Positions 9,689-19,510 of a stretch of DNA of 64,000 bases are shown piece after piece. Under the pieces are notes generated by a model that had not been told where the DNA came from, did no database searches, and worked only from the letters and a program-made list of their open reading frames with translations. Each line of letters begins with the position of its first letter. Position 1 is the stretch's first letter. The stretch is from JAGVSR01 sp033765145. GTDB taxonomy: Bacteria > Pseudomonadota > Alphaproteobacteria > Rhizobiales > Hyphomicrobiaceae. A program made the position numbers and the translations under genes. The stretch spans positions 105,917 through 169,916 of the forward strand of contig JANRIH010000008.1 of assembly GCA_033765145.1 (NCBI GenBank). Direction: 5' to 3'.

Positions 9689-9713
9689 GCGCCGCGGTGC
9701 CACGCCGCGGCGC
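9689..9713 (+). terminator. GC-rich hairpin between rpsB and tsf
   Basis: A perfect 9-bp stem (GCGCCGCGG paired with CCGCGGCGC) with a 7-nt loop, lying midway between rpsB and tsf. No T-run follows, so it is more likely an attenuator or RNA-stability element tuning the S2 to EF-Ts ratio than a full terminator. Confidence 0.4.
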
Positions 9714-9785
9714 GGCCAAGGCATTACATCTCTGTCAAATCGCGGGTCTAAGACGCATGGACCCGCAAGCCCAAAGAGGCCGAAA

Positions 9786-10730
9786 ATGTCGACTATCACA
9801 GCATCCATGGTCAAGGACCTGCGCGACAAGACGGGCGCGGGCATGATGGATTGCAAGCAGGCGCTGACTGAAACGAACGGCGACATGGAGGCCGCGATCG
9901 AGTGGCTTCGCAAGAAGGGCCTTTCGAAAGCGGCCAAGAAGTCGGATCGCGTGGCGGCACAGGGCCTCATTGGCGTCGTGTCGGATGGAACGTCAGGTGC
10001 GGTCGTCGAAGTGAACTCCGAGACCGACTTCGTTGCGCGCAACGACCAGTTCCAGGACATGGTCCGCAAGATAACGCACCTCGCGCCGGCCGCGAAGGGC
10101 GACCGCGCGAAGCTCATGGCGGCCAAGATGCCGAGCGGTGACACAGTCGAGGTTGAGATCAAGGAAGCGATCGGCACGATCGGCGAGAACATGGCGCTGC
10201 GCCGCACCGCGGCTTTGAGCGTCAAGGACGGCGTCGTGGCAGATTACATTCACAACAAGGCTTCGGAAGGCCTTGGCAAGATCGGCGTGCTTGTCGCGCT
10301 CGAGAGCGCTGGCGACAATGCCAAGCTCACGGAACTGGGCCGTCAGATCGCGATGCACGTCGCGGCCGCGAGCCCCCTCGCGTTGACGCCCGACGATCTC
10401 GACCCGGCCGCGATCGAGAAAGAGCGTGCATTCTACACCGAGCAGGCGCTCGCATCTGGCAAGTCCCAGGACATCGTCGCGAAGATGGTCGAGGGCCGCT
10501 TGAAGAAGGAGTTCTTCCAGCAAGCCTGCCTCATGAGCCAGGTGTTCGTGCTCGACGGCAAGGCGAGTGTCGCCGAGGCCGTGAAGGAAGCTGAGAAGGC
10601 GGTCGGCGCGCCGATCAAGGTCGCGGGCTTCGTGCGCTACGCGCTCGGCGAAGGCATCGAGAAGAAGGAAGAGGATTTCGCCGCCGAAGTTGCCAAGACG
10701 GTCGGCGCGGCGGCGCAGGCGAAGTCCTGA
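9786..10730 (+). CDS. tsf: Translation elongation factor Ts
   Basis: Guanine-nucleotide exchange factor for EF-Tu, 314 residues. It starts with the UBA-like domain (MVKDLRDKTGAGMMDCKQAL) and contains the TDFVARND EF-Tu-contact motif (about residue 81) and the duplicated core with MHVAAASPLAL and GFVRYALGEGIEKKEEDFAAE. The start ATG fits the family. It is downstream of rpsB and upstream of pyrH and frr, the conserved translation cluster. Confidence 0.97.
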   Translation: MSTITASMVKDLRDKTGAGMMDCKQALTETNGDMEAAIEWLRKKGLSKAAKKSDRVAAQGLIGVVSDGTSGAVVEVNSETDFVARNDQFQDMVRKITHLAPAAKGDRAKLMAAKMPSGDTVEVEIKEAIGTIGENMALRRTAALSVKDGVVADYIHNKASEGLGKIGVLVALESAGDNAKLTELGRQIAMHVAAASPLALTPDDLDPAAIEKERAFYTEQALASGKSQDIVAKMVEGRLKKEFFQQACLMSQVFVLDGKASVAEAVKEAEKAVGAPIKVAGFVRYALGEGIEKKEEDFAAEVAKTVGAAAQAKS

Positions 10731-10775
10731 ACGGCGCTCGGGCGTCGTTGGCAAAGCTGCCGACTTGTCGTTTTG

Positions 10776-10799
10776 CGGCCGGAGTTTGCACTCCGGCCG
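10776..10799 (+). terminator. Hairpin downstream of tsf
   Basis: A perfect 9-bp stem (CGGCCGGAG with CTCCGGCCG, loop TTTGCA) 45 bp after the tsf stop, followed by TTGCCATTT. The T-run is weak, so termination may be partial. Confidence 0.45.
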
Positions 10800-10967
10800 T
10801 TGCCATTTCCGGAATGGCGTACGGAGATCCCGATCGGACCGTGGCGCAAAAGTGCTGGAATGTGCGGGCCGGCGCCACTATTGACGCGATCAGGCAAAAC
10901 CAGGGGGCTGTCCCGGTTCGGGGCGGCGTGCCAAGCTCAGCCATGATGGAATGAAGCGGGGGCGACG

Positions 10968-11732
10968 ATGACGGCGGCGAGCGGGTCGGGTGAAGGATCT
11001 GGTCAGGCGTCGCGCGGCGCGGGCTTGCGCTATCGCCGGCTGCTCTTGAAGCTGTCCGGCGAGGCCCTGATGGGATCGGGCAGCTACGGCATCGATATGG
11101 CGGTTGCCGACCGGCTGGCGAGGGACGTCGCGCTCGGCGTCGCGGCGGGTGCCGAGATCGGCGTGGTGATCGGCGGCGGCAACATCTTTCGCGGTCTGCA
11201 AGGCGCTGCGAAGGGCATGGACCGCGCGACCGGCGACTATATGGGAATGCTTGCTACGGTCATGAATGCGTTGGCATTCCAGAATGCGCTGACGCACCGC
11301 AACGTGGCGGCGCGGGTGATGTCCGCGATCCCCATGCCGACGGTCTGCGAGAGCTATGTTCGTCCCCGCGCGCTGCATCATTTCGACAGCGGTCGCGTGG
11401 TGATCTTCGCTGCCGGCACGGGCAATCCTTATTTCACGACCGACACCGCCGCCGTTCTTCGCGCGATCGAGACCTCTTGCGACGCGGTGGTCAAAGCGAC
11501 GCAGGTCGACGGGGTCTATTCCGCCGATCCCAAACGCGATCCAACCGCCGTGAGGTTCGATCGCCTCGGGTACTCGGATGTGCTCGCCCGTGACCTCAAG
11601 GTCATGGACGGTGCCGCGATCGCTCTTGCCCGTGATAATCGTCTTCCGGTAATTGTTTGCTCTATTGAGGAGGAGGGCAATCTTCTCAAGGTCCTCAAAG
11701 GCGAAGCCCGTGCGACCGTCATCGAAGGATGA
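10968..11732 (+). CDS. pyrH: Uridylate kinase (UMP kinase)
   Basis: Hexameric amino-acid-kinase-fold enzyme that phosphorylates UMP to UDP in pyrimidine nucleotide synthesis. The 254-residue product has YRRLLLKLSGEALMG near the N-terminus, IGVVIGGGNIFRG, and GTGNPYFTTDTAAVLRAIE. About 20 Gly/Ser-rich residues precede the family core, so translation might start later, but no better internal start is visible. It lies in the usual place between tsf and frr. Confidence 0.96.
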   Translation: MTAASGSGEGSGQASRGAGLRYRRLLLKLSGEALMGSGSYGIDMAVADRLARDVALGVAAGAEIGVVIGGGNIFRGLQGAAKGMDRATGDYMGMLATVMNALAFQNALTHRNVAARVMSAIPMPTVCESYVRPRALHHFDSGRVVIFAAGTGNPYFTTDTAAVLRAIETSCDAVVKATQVDGVYSADPKRDPTAVRFDRLGYSDVLARDLKVMDGAAIALARDNRLPVIVCSIEEEGNLLKVLKGEARATVIEG

Positions 11733-11897
11733 GGGCTGGCGCGAAGGCGGTCTCCGGCTGGCGCATGTTGCGCTGGCATCTGATGGGCGCGGTCACGGTC
11801 CACTGACGGCGTTGGAGCCGGACGGGCATTCGGCTGGGCATCCGGGCTGTCCACGCGTCAGCCGCAGGCGGCGGAACAAAGAATGACAGGGTGAACC

Positions 11898-12464
11898 ATG
11901 TCTCAACTCACAGTCTACGACATCAAAGAGCTCGAGAGCCGCATGCGCGCCTCGCTCGATGCCTTCAAGCGTGAATTGGCCTCGCTCCGGACCGGCCGCG
12001 CCAGCGCGACCCTGCTCGACCCCGTGATGGTCACGGTCTACGGGTCCAGGATGCCGATCAACCAGTTGGCGACGGTCTCAACGCCGGAGCCGCGCATGAT
12101 TTCGGTGCAGGTCTGGGACCGGAGCAACGTGACCGCCGTCGACAAGGCGCTGCGGGAGGCCAATCTCGGTGTCAATCCGATCGTCGACGGCACGATGATC
12201 CGGCTGCCGCTGCCTGCACCGACCTCAGAACGCAGGGCAGAACTCGTGAAACAGGCGCACAAGTACGCCGAGAGTCACCGAATCGCCGTACGAAATGTAC
12301 GCCGGGATGGGCTCGATCTTCTGAAGAAGCTCGAGAAGGACGGCAAAATGGGCGAGGATGATCACAAAAAAAACTCTGCAAAAGTGCAGGAGCTGACCGA
12401 CAAGCTGGTCAAAGAAATTGATCAGATGCTCGCCAGCAAGGAAGCCGAGATCCAGAAAGTCTAG
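11898..12464 (+). CDS. frr: Ribosome recycling factor
   Basis: Splits post-termination ribosomes together with EF-G. The 188 residues show the family signature: LRTGRASATLLDPV near residue 33, VYGSRMPINQLATVSTPEPR, and a C-terminal helix with RRDGLDLLKKLEKDGKMGED. Length matches the family (about 185). It follows pyrH and precedes uppS. Confidence 0.97.
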   Translation: MSQLTVYDIKELESRMRASLDAFKRELASLRTGRASATLLDPVMVTVYGSRMPINQLATVSTPEPRMISVQVWDRSNVTAVDKALREANLGVNPIVDGTMIRLPLPAPTSERRAELVKQAHKYAESHRIAVRNVRRDGLDLLKKLEKDGKMGEDDHKKNSAKVQELTDKLVKEIDQMLASKEAEIQKV

Positions 12465-12551
12465 TGGGGCACCCGTCGCGGGCAACTTTCGCGGGTTCTG
12501 GCCCGGGCTGAGCGGCGTCATCCGAACCATACCAGGGAGCGCGAGCGAAAC

Positions 12552-13310
12552 GTGGGCGAGCTGAAGCGACGACCCGAGCAGCCGGACCCCGGCCCTCTCC
12601 CCCCCCGCCACGTCGCCATCATCATGGACGGAAATGGCCGCTGGGCCGCCGAGCGCGGACTGCCGCGCGCATTTGGACATCGTCAAGGCGTGGAAGCGGT
12701 GCGGCGCGCGGTCAAGGCCACGCGGGAACTCGGCATCGGATATCTGACGATTTATAGCTTCTCCTCCGAGAACTGGTCGCGGCCGCTCGCGGAAGTCGAC
12801 GATCTCATGGGGCTCATGAAGCGCTTCATCCGGAGCGATCTTGCGGAGCTTCACAAGAACAACGTCAGGATCACCACCATCGGCGAGCGGGACCGAGTGG
12901 ATTCCGAACTCCTGGGCCTCATCGACGAAGCGAGGGATGTGACGGCAAAAAACACGGGTGTTACGCTCGTCATCGCATTCAACTACGGCGGGCGGGGAGA
13001 AATCGCCAAGGCCGCGCGAAAACTCGCGGCCGACGTTTCGGCCGGACGGATGTCGGCCGAAGAGGTGACCGTCGAGGCGATTAGCGCCGCGCTCGATACC
13101 GCGGGCATCCCGGATCCCGAACTCTTGATCCGTACCAGCGGAGAGATGCGCCTGTCGAATTTCCTGCTCTGGCAGAGCGCTTACACGGAGTTCGTTTTCC
13201 TCGATACGTACTGGCCGGACTTCACGCGCGATCATCTGGAGCAGGCGATCCTGGAATTCCGTACGCGCGACCGGCGCTTCGGTGGTCACTCCAAGCGATC
13301 GAGCGCTTGA
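12552..13310 (+). CDS. uppS: Undecaprenyl diphosphate synthase
   Basis: cis-Prenyltransferase that makes the C55 lipid carrier for peptidoglycan and O-antigen. It has the pyrophosphate-binding motif IIMDGNGRWAAERGLPRAFG, the SSENW motif (FSSENWSRP), and RTSGEMRLSNFLLWQSAYTE with FLDTYWPDF near the C-terminus. The start is a GTG preceded at some distance by AGGGAG. 252 residues, normal length. cdsA begins 4 bp after its stop. Confidence 0.96.
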   Translation: MGELKRRPEQPDPGPLPPRHVAIIMDGNGRWAAERGLPRAFGHRQGVEAVRRAVKATRELGIGYLTIYSFSSENWSRPLAEVDDLMGLMKRFIRSDLAELHKNNVRITTIGERDRVDSELLGLIDEARDVTAKNTGVTLVIAFNYGGRGEIAKAARKLAADVSAGRMSAEEVTVEAISAALDTAGIPDPELLIRTSGEMRLSNFLLWQSAYTEFVFLDTYWPDFTRDHLEQAILEFRTRDRRFGGHSKRSSA

Positions 13311-13314
13311 GGCC

Positions 13315-14178
13315 ATGGCGATGATCGACGAGGTTCCGGGCCGTCGGGAAGGGGCCTTCTCCGTCGTTGCGGATCAAGGCGACCTCAAGCGGCGCATCGT
13401 TTCCGGGGTCGTGCTCGTCGGCATCGCGGCGGCGGCGCTCATCTTCGGTCAGCTGAGCTTCGGCGTTCTGGCGGGCGTGATATCTGTTATCGTTGCATGG
13501 GAGTGGTCGCGGCTCGTGCGCGGCCCGGAGATCGACGCGGCGCTCGTCGTTCACGCGGCGGCGGCCATGGCCGCGGGCGTGCTGGCGGGTCTCGATCTCG
13601 CGGGTCTTGCAGCTCTCGTCATCGCATGTGCGGCAATCGTCGTTTCGGCGCTCGCGCTCGATCGACGGCCGATCCTGTCGCTCGCCGGCGTCCTGCTTGT
13701 CGGACTGGCTGCTGTCACCCTCGTTTGGATCAGGAGTGACGAGCCCCATGGGCTTCTCGCGACAGCGCTCGTCATGCTGGTCGCGGCCGCATGCGACACG
13801 TTCTCGTTCGTCACGGGAAAGATTGTCGGAGGACCGCGCCTCTGGCCGAGCGTCTCACCCAATAAAACGTGGGCGGGCCTCGTCGGGGGCATCGTCGCGA
13901 GCGGCGCGGTGGCCGCCGCGTTCGCCGCTTATGCTGGATTGCCGGTCGCTTGGCTCACCGCCGTCGGGATCGTGCTCGGGATCGGCGGGCAGGCCGGGGA
14001 TCTCTGCGAATCGGCGCTCAAACGCAGTTTCAAGGTCAAAGACGCGAGCGGACTCATTCCCGGACATGGCGGGTTCATGGATCGCCTCGACAGTCTTGTC
14101 GTCGCGGCGTTGATCGCGGGGCTCTTGGCGCTGACATACGATCCATCGCGCCCTGCTGCCGTCCTGATCGGAGCCTGA
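13315..14178 (+). CDS. cdsA: Phosphatidate cytidylyltransferase (CDP-diglyceride synthase)
   Basis: Integral membrane enzyme that makes CDP-diacylglycerol for phospholipid synthesis. It has about eight hydrophobic segments and the CDS signature in the C-terminal part (SALKRSFKVKDAS, LIPGHGGFMDRLDS). I chose the ATG at 13315 because the frame upstream overlaps the end of uppS; ATG 13321 is equally possible. 287 residues, normal length. Confidence 0.94.
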   Translation: MAMIDEVPGRREGAFSVVADQGDLKRRIVSGVVLVGIAAAALIFGQLSFGVLAGVISVIVAWEWSRLVRGPEIDAALVVHAAAAMAAGVLAGLDLAGLAALVIACAAIVVSALALDRRPILSLAGVLLVGLAAVTLVWIRSDEPHGLLATALVMLVAAACDTFSFVTGKIVGGPRLWPSVSPNKTWAGLVGGIVASGAVAAAFAAYAGLPVAWLTAVGIVLGIGGQAGDLCESALKRSFKVKDASGLIPGHGGFMDRLDSLVVAALIAGLLALTYDPSRPAAVLIGA

Positions 14179-14184
14179 CCCTGC

Positions 14185-15411
14185 ATGGTGTTGCGTGAGA
14201 CGCCGGCCGGTATCGCCCTCGGGGATGGATCGTGCAACTCCGATGCGAGCCGGCGGCTCAGTATTCTCGGTGCGACGGGCTCGATCGGGGAAAGCACACT
14301 CGATCTCGTCGGACGATCGCCCGATCACTTCGAAGTGGTGGCGCTCACCGCTCAGCACCACTGGGAGCGGCTTGCCGAACTCGCCAAGGCCCACCGCGCC
14401 AAACTCGCCGTCATCGGCGATGTCGCGCACTATGCGGCTCTCAAGGATGCGCTCGCTGGAACGGGGATCGAAGTCGCGGCCGGCGATGAAGGTCTCGAGC
14501 GGGCCGCGTCCGAGCCCGCGGACTGTGTCATGGCAGCGATTGTCGGCGCGGCGGGCTTGAAGCCGACATTTGCCGCCGCTCGCCAGGGCCGGCGGGTCGC
14601 ACTCGCGAACAAGGAATGCCTCGTCTCGGCGGGCGAAGTGTTCCTGGCCGAGATCCGCCGTCACGGCGCCGAACTCGTGCCGGTCGACAGCGAGCATTCG
14701 GCGGCCCTGCAGTCTCTCGCCGGTGCCATGCAGTCGGCGGTCGAAAAGATCGTCCTGACCGCGTCCGGCGGGCCGTTCCGAAGCTGGTCGATGGAACAAT
14801 TGAAGGCCGCCACGCCCGAGCAGGCGTTGAAGCATCCCAACTGGTCCATGGGCGCCAAGATCACGATCGACAGCGCGACCCTCATGAACAAGGGTCTCGA
14901 AATCATTGAGGCGTATCATCTCTTTCCGGTTGATCCGTCTCAGCTCGGGGCAGTCGTTCATCCGCAGTCCATTGTCCATTGCCTGGTGCATTACGTGGAC
15001 GGTTCGGTCTTGGCACAACTGGGTTCACCGGACATGCGCACGCCGATTGCACTGGCCCTCGCGTGGCCCAAGCGGATGGCGGCACCCACGGCCCGCCTCG
15101 ATCTCGTCAAACTGGGCCAGTTGACATTCGAAGCGGTCGACGAGGCGCGATTTCCGGCACTGGGGCTCGCGCGGGCTGCTCTCGAAAAAGGCGGGACGGC
15201 GCCGGCGATCCTCAATGCCGCCAACGAGGTCGCCGTCGCGGCATTCCTTGACCGAAAACTGGGGTTTCTCGATATCGCGTCTCTGGTCGAAAGAACGCTC
15301 GATCGCGCCGACCAACTGGGACTTGTCGAGGCGCCTCGCTCACTCGACGACGTCCTCGTGGCCGATCAGGAGGGCCGCCGCCTGGCCCGCTCGGTCATGG
15401 TAGAATTCTGA
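14185..15411 (+). CDS. dxr: 1-deoxy-D-xylulose 5-phosphate reductoisomerase
   Basis: Second step of the MEP isoprenoid pathway (DXP to MEP, NADPH-dependent), supplying the precursors for UppS upstream. It has the nucleotide-binding motif LGATGSIGESTLDL, ANKECLVSAGE, the metal and substrate site PVDSEHSA, LTASGGPFR and HPNWSMGAKITIDSATLMNK. 408 residues with about 25 residues before the core. The gene begins 6 bp after cdsA, so cotranscription is likely. Confidence 0.97.
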   Translation: MVLRETPAGIALGDGSCNSDASRRLSILGATGSIGESTLDLVGRSPDHFEVVALTAQHHWERLAELAKAHRAKLAVIGDVAHYAALKDALAGTGIEVAAGDEGLERAASEPADCVMAAIVGAAGLKPTFAAARQGRRVALANKECLVSAGEVFLAEIRRHGAELVPVDSEHSAALQSLAGAMQSAVEKIVLTASGGPFRSWSMEQLKAATPEQALKHPNWSMGAKITIDSATLMNKGLEIIEAYHLFPVDPSQLGAVVHPQSIVHCLVHYVDGSVLAQLGSPDMRTPIALALAWPKRMAAPTARLDLVKLGQLTFEAVDEARFPALGLARAALEKGGTAPAILNAANEVAVAAFLDRKLGFLDIASLVERTLDRADQLGLVEAPRSLDDVLVADQEGRRLARSVMVEF

Positions 15412-15475
15412 AATCGCCGCGCGGCATTCCGATCACCGGGGGCGCGGCCCGTGGAACGTTGAACTGGAGCTTCTG

Positions 15476-16624
15476 ATGGACGCGCTGTCCGGCCTCTTGA
15501 ACCCGATCACCTACGGTCTGGCCTTTCTTTTCGTGCTGACCGTCGTGGTGTTCTTCCACGAACTCGGGCACTTCCTCGTGGCACGGTGGTGCGGGGTCAA
15601 CGTCAAGGCGTTCTCGATCGGGTTCGGTCGCGAAATCTACGGGTTCAACGACCGTCACGGCACGCGCTGGCGGATCGCGTGGATCCCGCTCGGCGGCTAC
15701 GTCAAGTTCATGGACGACGAGAACGCCGCGAGCGTGCCCTCGCCCGAAGCCATCGCCAAGATGAGTCCCGAGGAGCGCGAGGGCTCGTTCCACGCCAAGC
15801 CCGTCTGGAAGCGGGCGGCCGTCGTGGCGGCGGGGCCGGCCGCGAACTTCATTCTGGCGATCGTGATCTTCACGCTCTGGTACTCGATAAACGGCGTTCA
15901 CTCGACCGATGCGCGGATCGACGAGGTCGTGGCCGATGGTCCGGCGGCCAAGGCCGGTCTGATGGTCGGCGATCTCATCGTCGAGATCGACGGGCGCAAG
16001 ATCGACAGTTTCGAGAGGGTCCAGCAAATTGTCGGAACAAACGTCGGTACGCCATTGAATTTCAAGGTGGATCGAGGCGGCGCGATTCTCGACAAGGTGA
16101 TTGTTCCGGAGGTGCGCGTCTACGCCGACGCCAAGGGCGACAAGCAGTCCATGGTCGTGATCGGCGTTCGGCGGACCGGGGGCAAGGACGAGGTGCGGGT
16201 CACCTATCCCGGCCCGGTCGAGGCTGTCGGGCTCGCCGTCGAGCGGACGCATTTCATCGTTGCTAGCACGCTCGGCTATCTGAGGGACGTCTTCCTCCAG
16301 AAGCAGAGCGGTGATCAGTTGGGTGGTCCGATCCGGATCGCGGACATTGCCGGGCGAGTCGCACAGCAGGGGTCGGAGCACCTGATCCATCTGGCGGCGT
16401 TCATCTCGGTCAGCGTCGGGCTCATCAACCTGTTCCCGATCCCTCTTCTCGACGGGGGGCATCTCATGTTTTACGCGATCGAGGCCGTTCGCCGGAAACC
16501 CTTGAGCGAGGGGGCTCAGGAGATTGGTTTCCGGATCGGGATGGCGCTTGTGCTGGGACTGATGATTTTCTCGTTTTTCAATGACTTGCCGATACTCAAG
16601 CGCTGGATCGTAGGGACCGGCTGA
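15476..16624 (+). CDS. rseP: RseP-type site-2 zinc metalloprotease
   Basis: Inner-membrane protease that cuts transmembrane anti-sigma factors and signal-peptide remnants. It shows the zinc motif HELGH at residues 28-32 in the first membrane segment, a PDZ domain (VVADGPAAKAGLMVGDLIVE, about residues 145-165), and the third catalytic residue in FPIPLLDGGHL (about residue 325) near the last membrane segments. 382 residues. GGAG precedes the ATG. It lies between dxr and bamA as in most Proteobacteria. In Rhodobacter an RseP homologue takes part in ChrR turnover, which may link it to the rpoE-chrR genes near 39 kb. Confidence 0.95.
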   Translation: MDALSGLLNPITYGLAFLFVLTVVVFFHELGHFLVARWCGVNVKAFSIGFGREIYGFNDRHGTRWRIAWIPLGGYVKFMDDENAASVPSPEAIAKMSPEEREGSFHAKPVWKRAAVVAAGPAANFILAIVIFTLWYSINGVHSTDARIDEVVADGPAAKAGLMVGDLIVEIDGRKIDSFERVQQIVGTNVGTPLNFKVDRGGAILDKVIVPEVRVYADAKGDKQSMVVIGVRRTGGKDEVRVTYPGPVEAVGLAVERTHFIVASTLGYLRDVFLQKQSGDQLGGPIRIADIAGRVAQQGSEHLIHLAAFISVSVGLINLFPIPLLDGGHLMFYAIEAVRRKPLSEGAQEIGFRIGMALVLGLMIFSFFNDLPILKRWIVGTG

Positions 16625-16847
16625 TTTCCAGGCACCTGGGGTAAACTTGCCACTTCCACAGGGGTTACTGAATCGTTAAAAGCGACATGCCGGTCAGAGT
16701 GTTTCGTGTCCGCGTGGGATCATGCGCGGCCAGGGGGCGAAACTCCAGGTGCGTTTCGAGTGAACGGGATGCGCCGCGGCCGAGGGAATGTCTCCACGCT
16801 GATTGGCCCCGTGCCGAACGGTGTGATCAAGGGGGAATGGCAGCAGC

Positions 16848-19277
16848 ATGAGGGCTGATCCGCGTTCGCGGTACCATCGGATCACGTCGCTGGTGGGTCG
16901 TCACCTGCTTGCGGTTTTCCTGGCGACCACCGTGCTCGTTCCGGCATCCAGCGTCATGCTGGCGATGCCCGCAGCAGCGCAGGTCACAGTTCGCGACATC
17001 CAGGTCGAGGGCAATCGCCGTGTCGAGGCGGACACGGTGCGCTCTTACCTGCAGTTCTCCGTCGGTGACAGCTACGACGCTGGCAAGGCAGATGCCTCGC
17101 TCAAGGCGTTGTTTGGCACCGGTCTTTTCGCTGACGTTTCGATCGACCTCGCTGGATCGACCGTGCTCGTCACTGTCGTCGAGAATCCGGTCATCAATCA
17201 GGTCGTCTTCGAGGGCAACAGCGAGGTCGATACGGATACGCTGCGCAACGAAGTGCAGCTGAAGCCGAGGTCGGTCTACACCCGCGCACGCGTCCAAGCC
17301 GACGTGCAGCGCATCCTCGACGTCTACAGCCGGCAGGGCCGCTTCGCCGCTGCGGTCGAGCCGAAAATCATCGAACTCGAAAACAGCCGCGTTAATCTCG
17401 TGTTCGAGATCACCGAGGGTGGCGCGACGAAGGTCAAGGGGATCAACTTCGTCGGCAACTACGCGTTCAACGATGATCAGTTGCGCGACATCATCTCGAC
17501 GACACAGGCCGGCTGGTTCGACTTCCTTAAGGGAACGAGCATTTACGACCCGGACCGCATGAATCTCGATCGCGAACTTCTGCGCCAATACTACCTCAAG
17601 AACGGCTACGCCGACGCGCGTGTCGTCAGCGCGGATGCCGAACTCGATCCGGACGGCTCGGGCTTCGTGATCACCTTCGCTATCGAAGAGGGTGAGCGCT
17701 ATGCCTTCGGCGGCGTGCAGATCGAGAACGGTCTCGCCGGCCTCGACCCGAACGCGCTCAACGGCAATATCCTTACGTACCAGGGCGATATCTACAACGC
17801 CGCGGACGTGGATAAGTCGGTCGAGCGTCTGACGCTCGCGACCGCGGAACAGGGGTATCCGTTCGCCCGCGTCCGTCCGCGCGCGACGCCGGATATCGCC
17901 TCGCGCACGATTGCTGTCGCTTACGTCATCGACGAAGGGCCGCGGATCTACATCGAGCGCATCAACATTATCGGCAACGACCGCACGAAGGATTTCGTGA
18001 TCCGCCGCGAGTTCCGTCTGGCGGAAGGCGATGCCTACAACCCGTTGCTCGTCGATCGCGCCAAGAAACGCCTCAACGCGCTCGGCATCTTCAAGACGGC
18101 TGACGTGAAGCGCCGTCCGGGCTCGGCCCAGGACCGCGTCATCCTCGACGTGGAACTTGAAGAGCAGTCGACCGGCGAGCTGTCGTTCGGTGCGGGCTAC
18201 TCGACATCGGAAGGCGTCATCGGCGACATTGCCATCACGGAGCGGAACCTCTTCGGCAACGGGCAATTCCTTCGGCTGAAGTTTGCGGGCTCGCTGGAGC
18301 GCGCGCAGGTCGACCTCTCGTTCACCGAGCCGCGCTTCCTCGATCGCAACATCTCGGCCGGCTTCGACCTCTTCCATAAAGAGATCGACCAGTCGGACGA
18401 CTCGGGCTTCTCGAGCCGCAAGACTGGCGCTACGGTTCGCGTTGGCTTCCCGCTCTCTGAGAACCTCTGGCTGCAGACCGGCTACACACTGTCCCGAGAC
18501 CAGATCTTCGATGTCGGCAGAGATGCCTCTCTCGCGGTCAAAGACGCATGCGGCGACGAAAATCTGTTCGATCCACTCAACACGGACGGCGATCCGACGA
18601 CGAACGCGCGGACCAACTGCTCGGACGATGCTTATTGGACTTCGTCGGTCGGCACCACGCTCACCTACGACAAGCGCAACCATCCGCGGAACCCGACGAG
18701 CGGCTACTATCTCCAGCTCTCGAGTGACTTCGCGGGTCTCGGCGGCGATGTGCAGTACGTCCGGGTGCAGGGTGAAGGCCGGGCCTATTACCCGATCACC
18801 GACAAGATCACGTTTGTGTCACGCGCGGTCGCCGGCCATATCGAAGGCTGGGGCGATAATGACATCCGCCTGCTCGATCTCTATTTCCGTGGTGGCGAGA
18901 CTGTCAGGGGGTTCGAGCGTGCCGGTTACGGTCCGCGTGATCTCGAAACGCGCGATGCGCTTGGCGGTACGACGTTCTGGGCTGCCACGGCGGAGGTGCG
19001 GTTCCCGATCCCGTTCGTGCCGGAAGATCTCGGCATCAGCGGCGCGGTGTTCGCGGATGCCGGCTCGCTGTTTGGTGTGACAGACCGGGTCCAGTCTCTC
19101 GAAGACGGCGGTGCGATCAGCCTCGCCGATGACGAAACTATCCGCGCGGCGGTCGGTGCGAGCTTGATGTGGAACTCGCCGGTCGGTCCTCTGCGGTTCG
19201 ACTACGCCGAACCCATGTCGTCGGAAAGCTACGACAAGGAACAGAAGTTCCGCTTCGGCGCCTCGACGAAGTTCTGA
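16848..19277 (+). CDS. bamA: Outer-membrane protein assembly factor BamA
   Basis: Omp85 insertase of the BAM complex. The 809 residues contain a signal peptide ending near AMPAAAQ (residue 46), five POTRA domains (first at ITVRDIQVEGNRRVEADTV-like sequence, to about residue 380), and a 16-strand barrel with the conserved loop motif GGETVRGFERAGYGPRD and a C-terminal phenylalanine (GASTKF). It sits between rseP and lpxD, coupling outer-membrane protein and lipid A biogenesis. Start ATG at 16848. Confidence 0.97.
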   Translation: MRADPRSRYHRITSLVGRHLLAVFLATTVLVPASSVMLAMPAAAQVTVRDIQVEGNRRVEADTVRSYLQFSVGDSYDAGKADASLKALFGTGLFADVSIDLAGSTVLVTVVENPVINQVVFEGNSEVDTDTLRNEVQLKPRSVYTRARVQADVQRILDVYSRQGRFAAAVEPKIIELENSRVNLVFEITEGGATKVKGINFVGNYAFNDDQLRDIISTTQAGWFDFLKGTSIYDPDRMNLDRELLRQYYLKNGYADARVVSADAELDPDGSGFVITFAIEEGERYAFGGVQIENGLAGLDPNALNGNILTYQGDIYNAADVDKSVERLTLATAEQGYPFARVRPRATPDIASRTIAVAYVIDEGPRIYIERINIIGNDRTKDFVIRREFRLAEGDAYNPLLVDRAKKRLNALGIFKTADVKRRPGSAQDRVILDVELEEQSTGELSFGAGYSTSEGVIGDIAITERNLFGNGQFLRLKFAGSLERAQVDLSFTEPRFLDRNISAGFDLFHKEIDQSDDSGFSSRKTGATVRVGFPLSENLWLQTGYTLSRDQIFDVGRDASLAVKDACGDENLFDPLNTDGDPTTNARTNCSDDAYWTSSVGTTLTYDKRNHPRNPTSGYYLQLSSDFAGLGGDVQYVRVQGEGRAYYPITDKITFVSRAVAGHIEGWGDNDIRLLDLYFRGGETVRGFERAGYGPRDLETRDALGGTTFWAATAEVRFPIPFVPEDLGISGAVFADAGSLFGVTDRVQSLEDGGAISLADDETIRAAVGASLMWNSPVGPLRFDYAEPMSSESYDKEQKFRFGASTKF

Positions 19278-19300
19278 TCCGGTTGTCACGAAATGCCTTG

Positions 19301-19338
19301 GACGGGCCGTTGCTTGATGCGCGGCCCGTCTTGCTTTT
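19301..19338 (+). terminator. Rho-independent terminator after bamA
   Basis: A 9-bp stem (GACGGGCCG with CGGCCCGTC) and a 12-nt loop 23 bp after the bamA stop, followed by TTGCTTTT. It probably ends or attenuates the upstream transcript before lpxD. Confidence 0.6.
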
Positions 19339-19510
19339 CGACCTTGCGGTGGGGCATCTAGAGCCGCGCGTTCTGGTGGCACGTGCTGTTGTGATGTCCA
19401 CTTGCGCGGAGCCGAAGCCGCGACCGGCTGGGTGCGCTGCCAGTTGTGCCCCGGGGAACGTGGTGCGGGCGTTGCCCGAATTCTCGATCACCGTCGAAGG
19501 AGTGGATTTC

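Noticed and set aside
16827..18683. 618-codon open frame opposite bamA
   Set aside because: Antisense shadow of a certain gene; composition is low-complexity with many Arg, Val, Asp and Glu residues.
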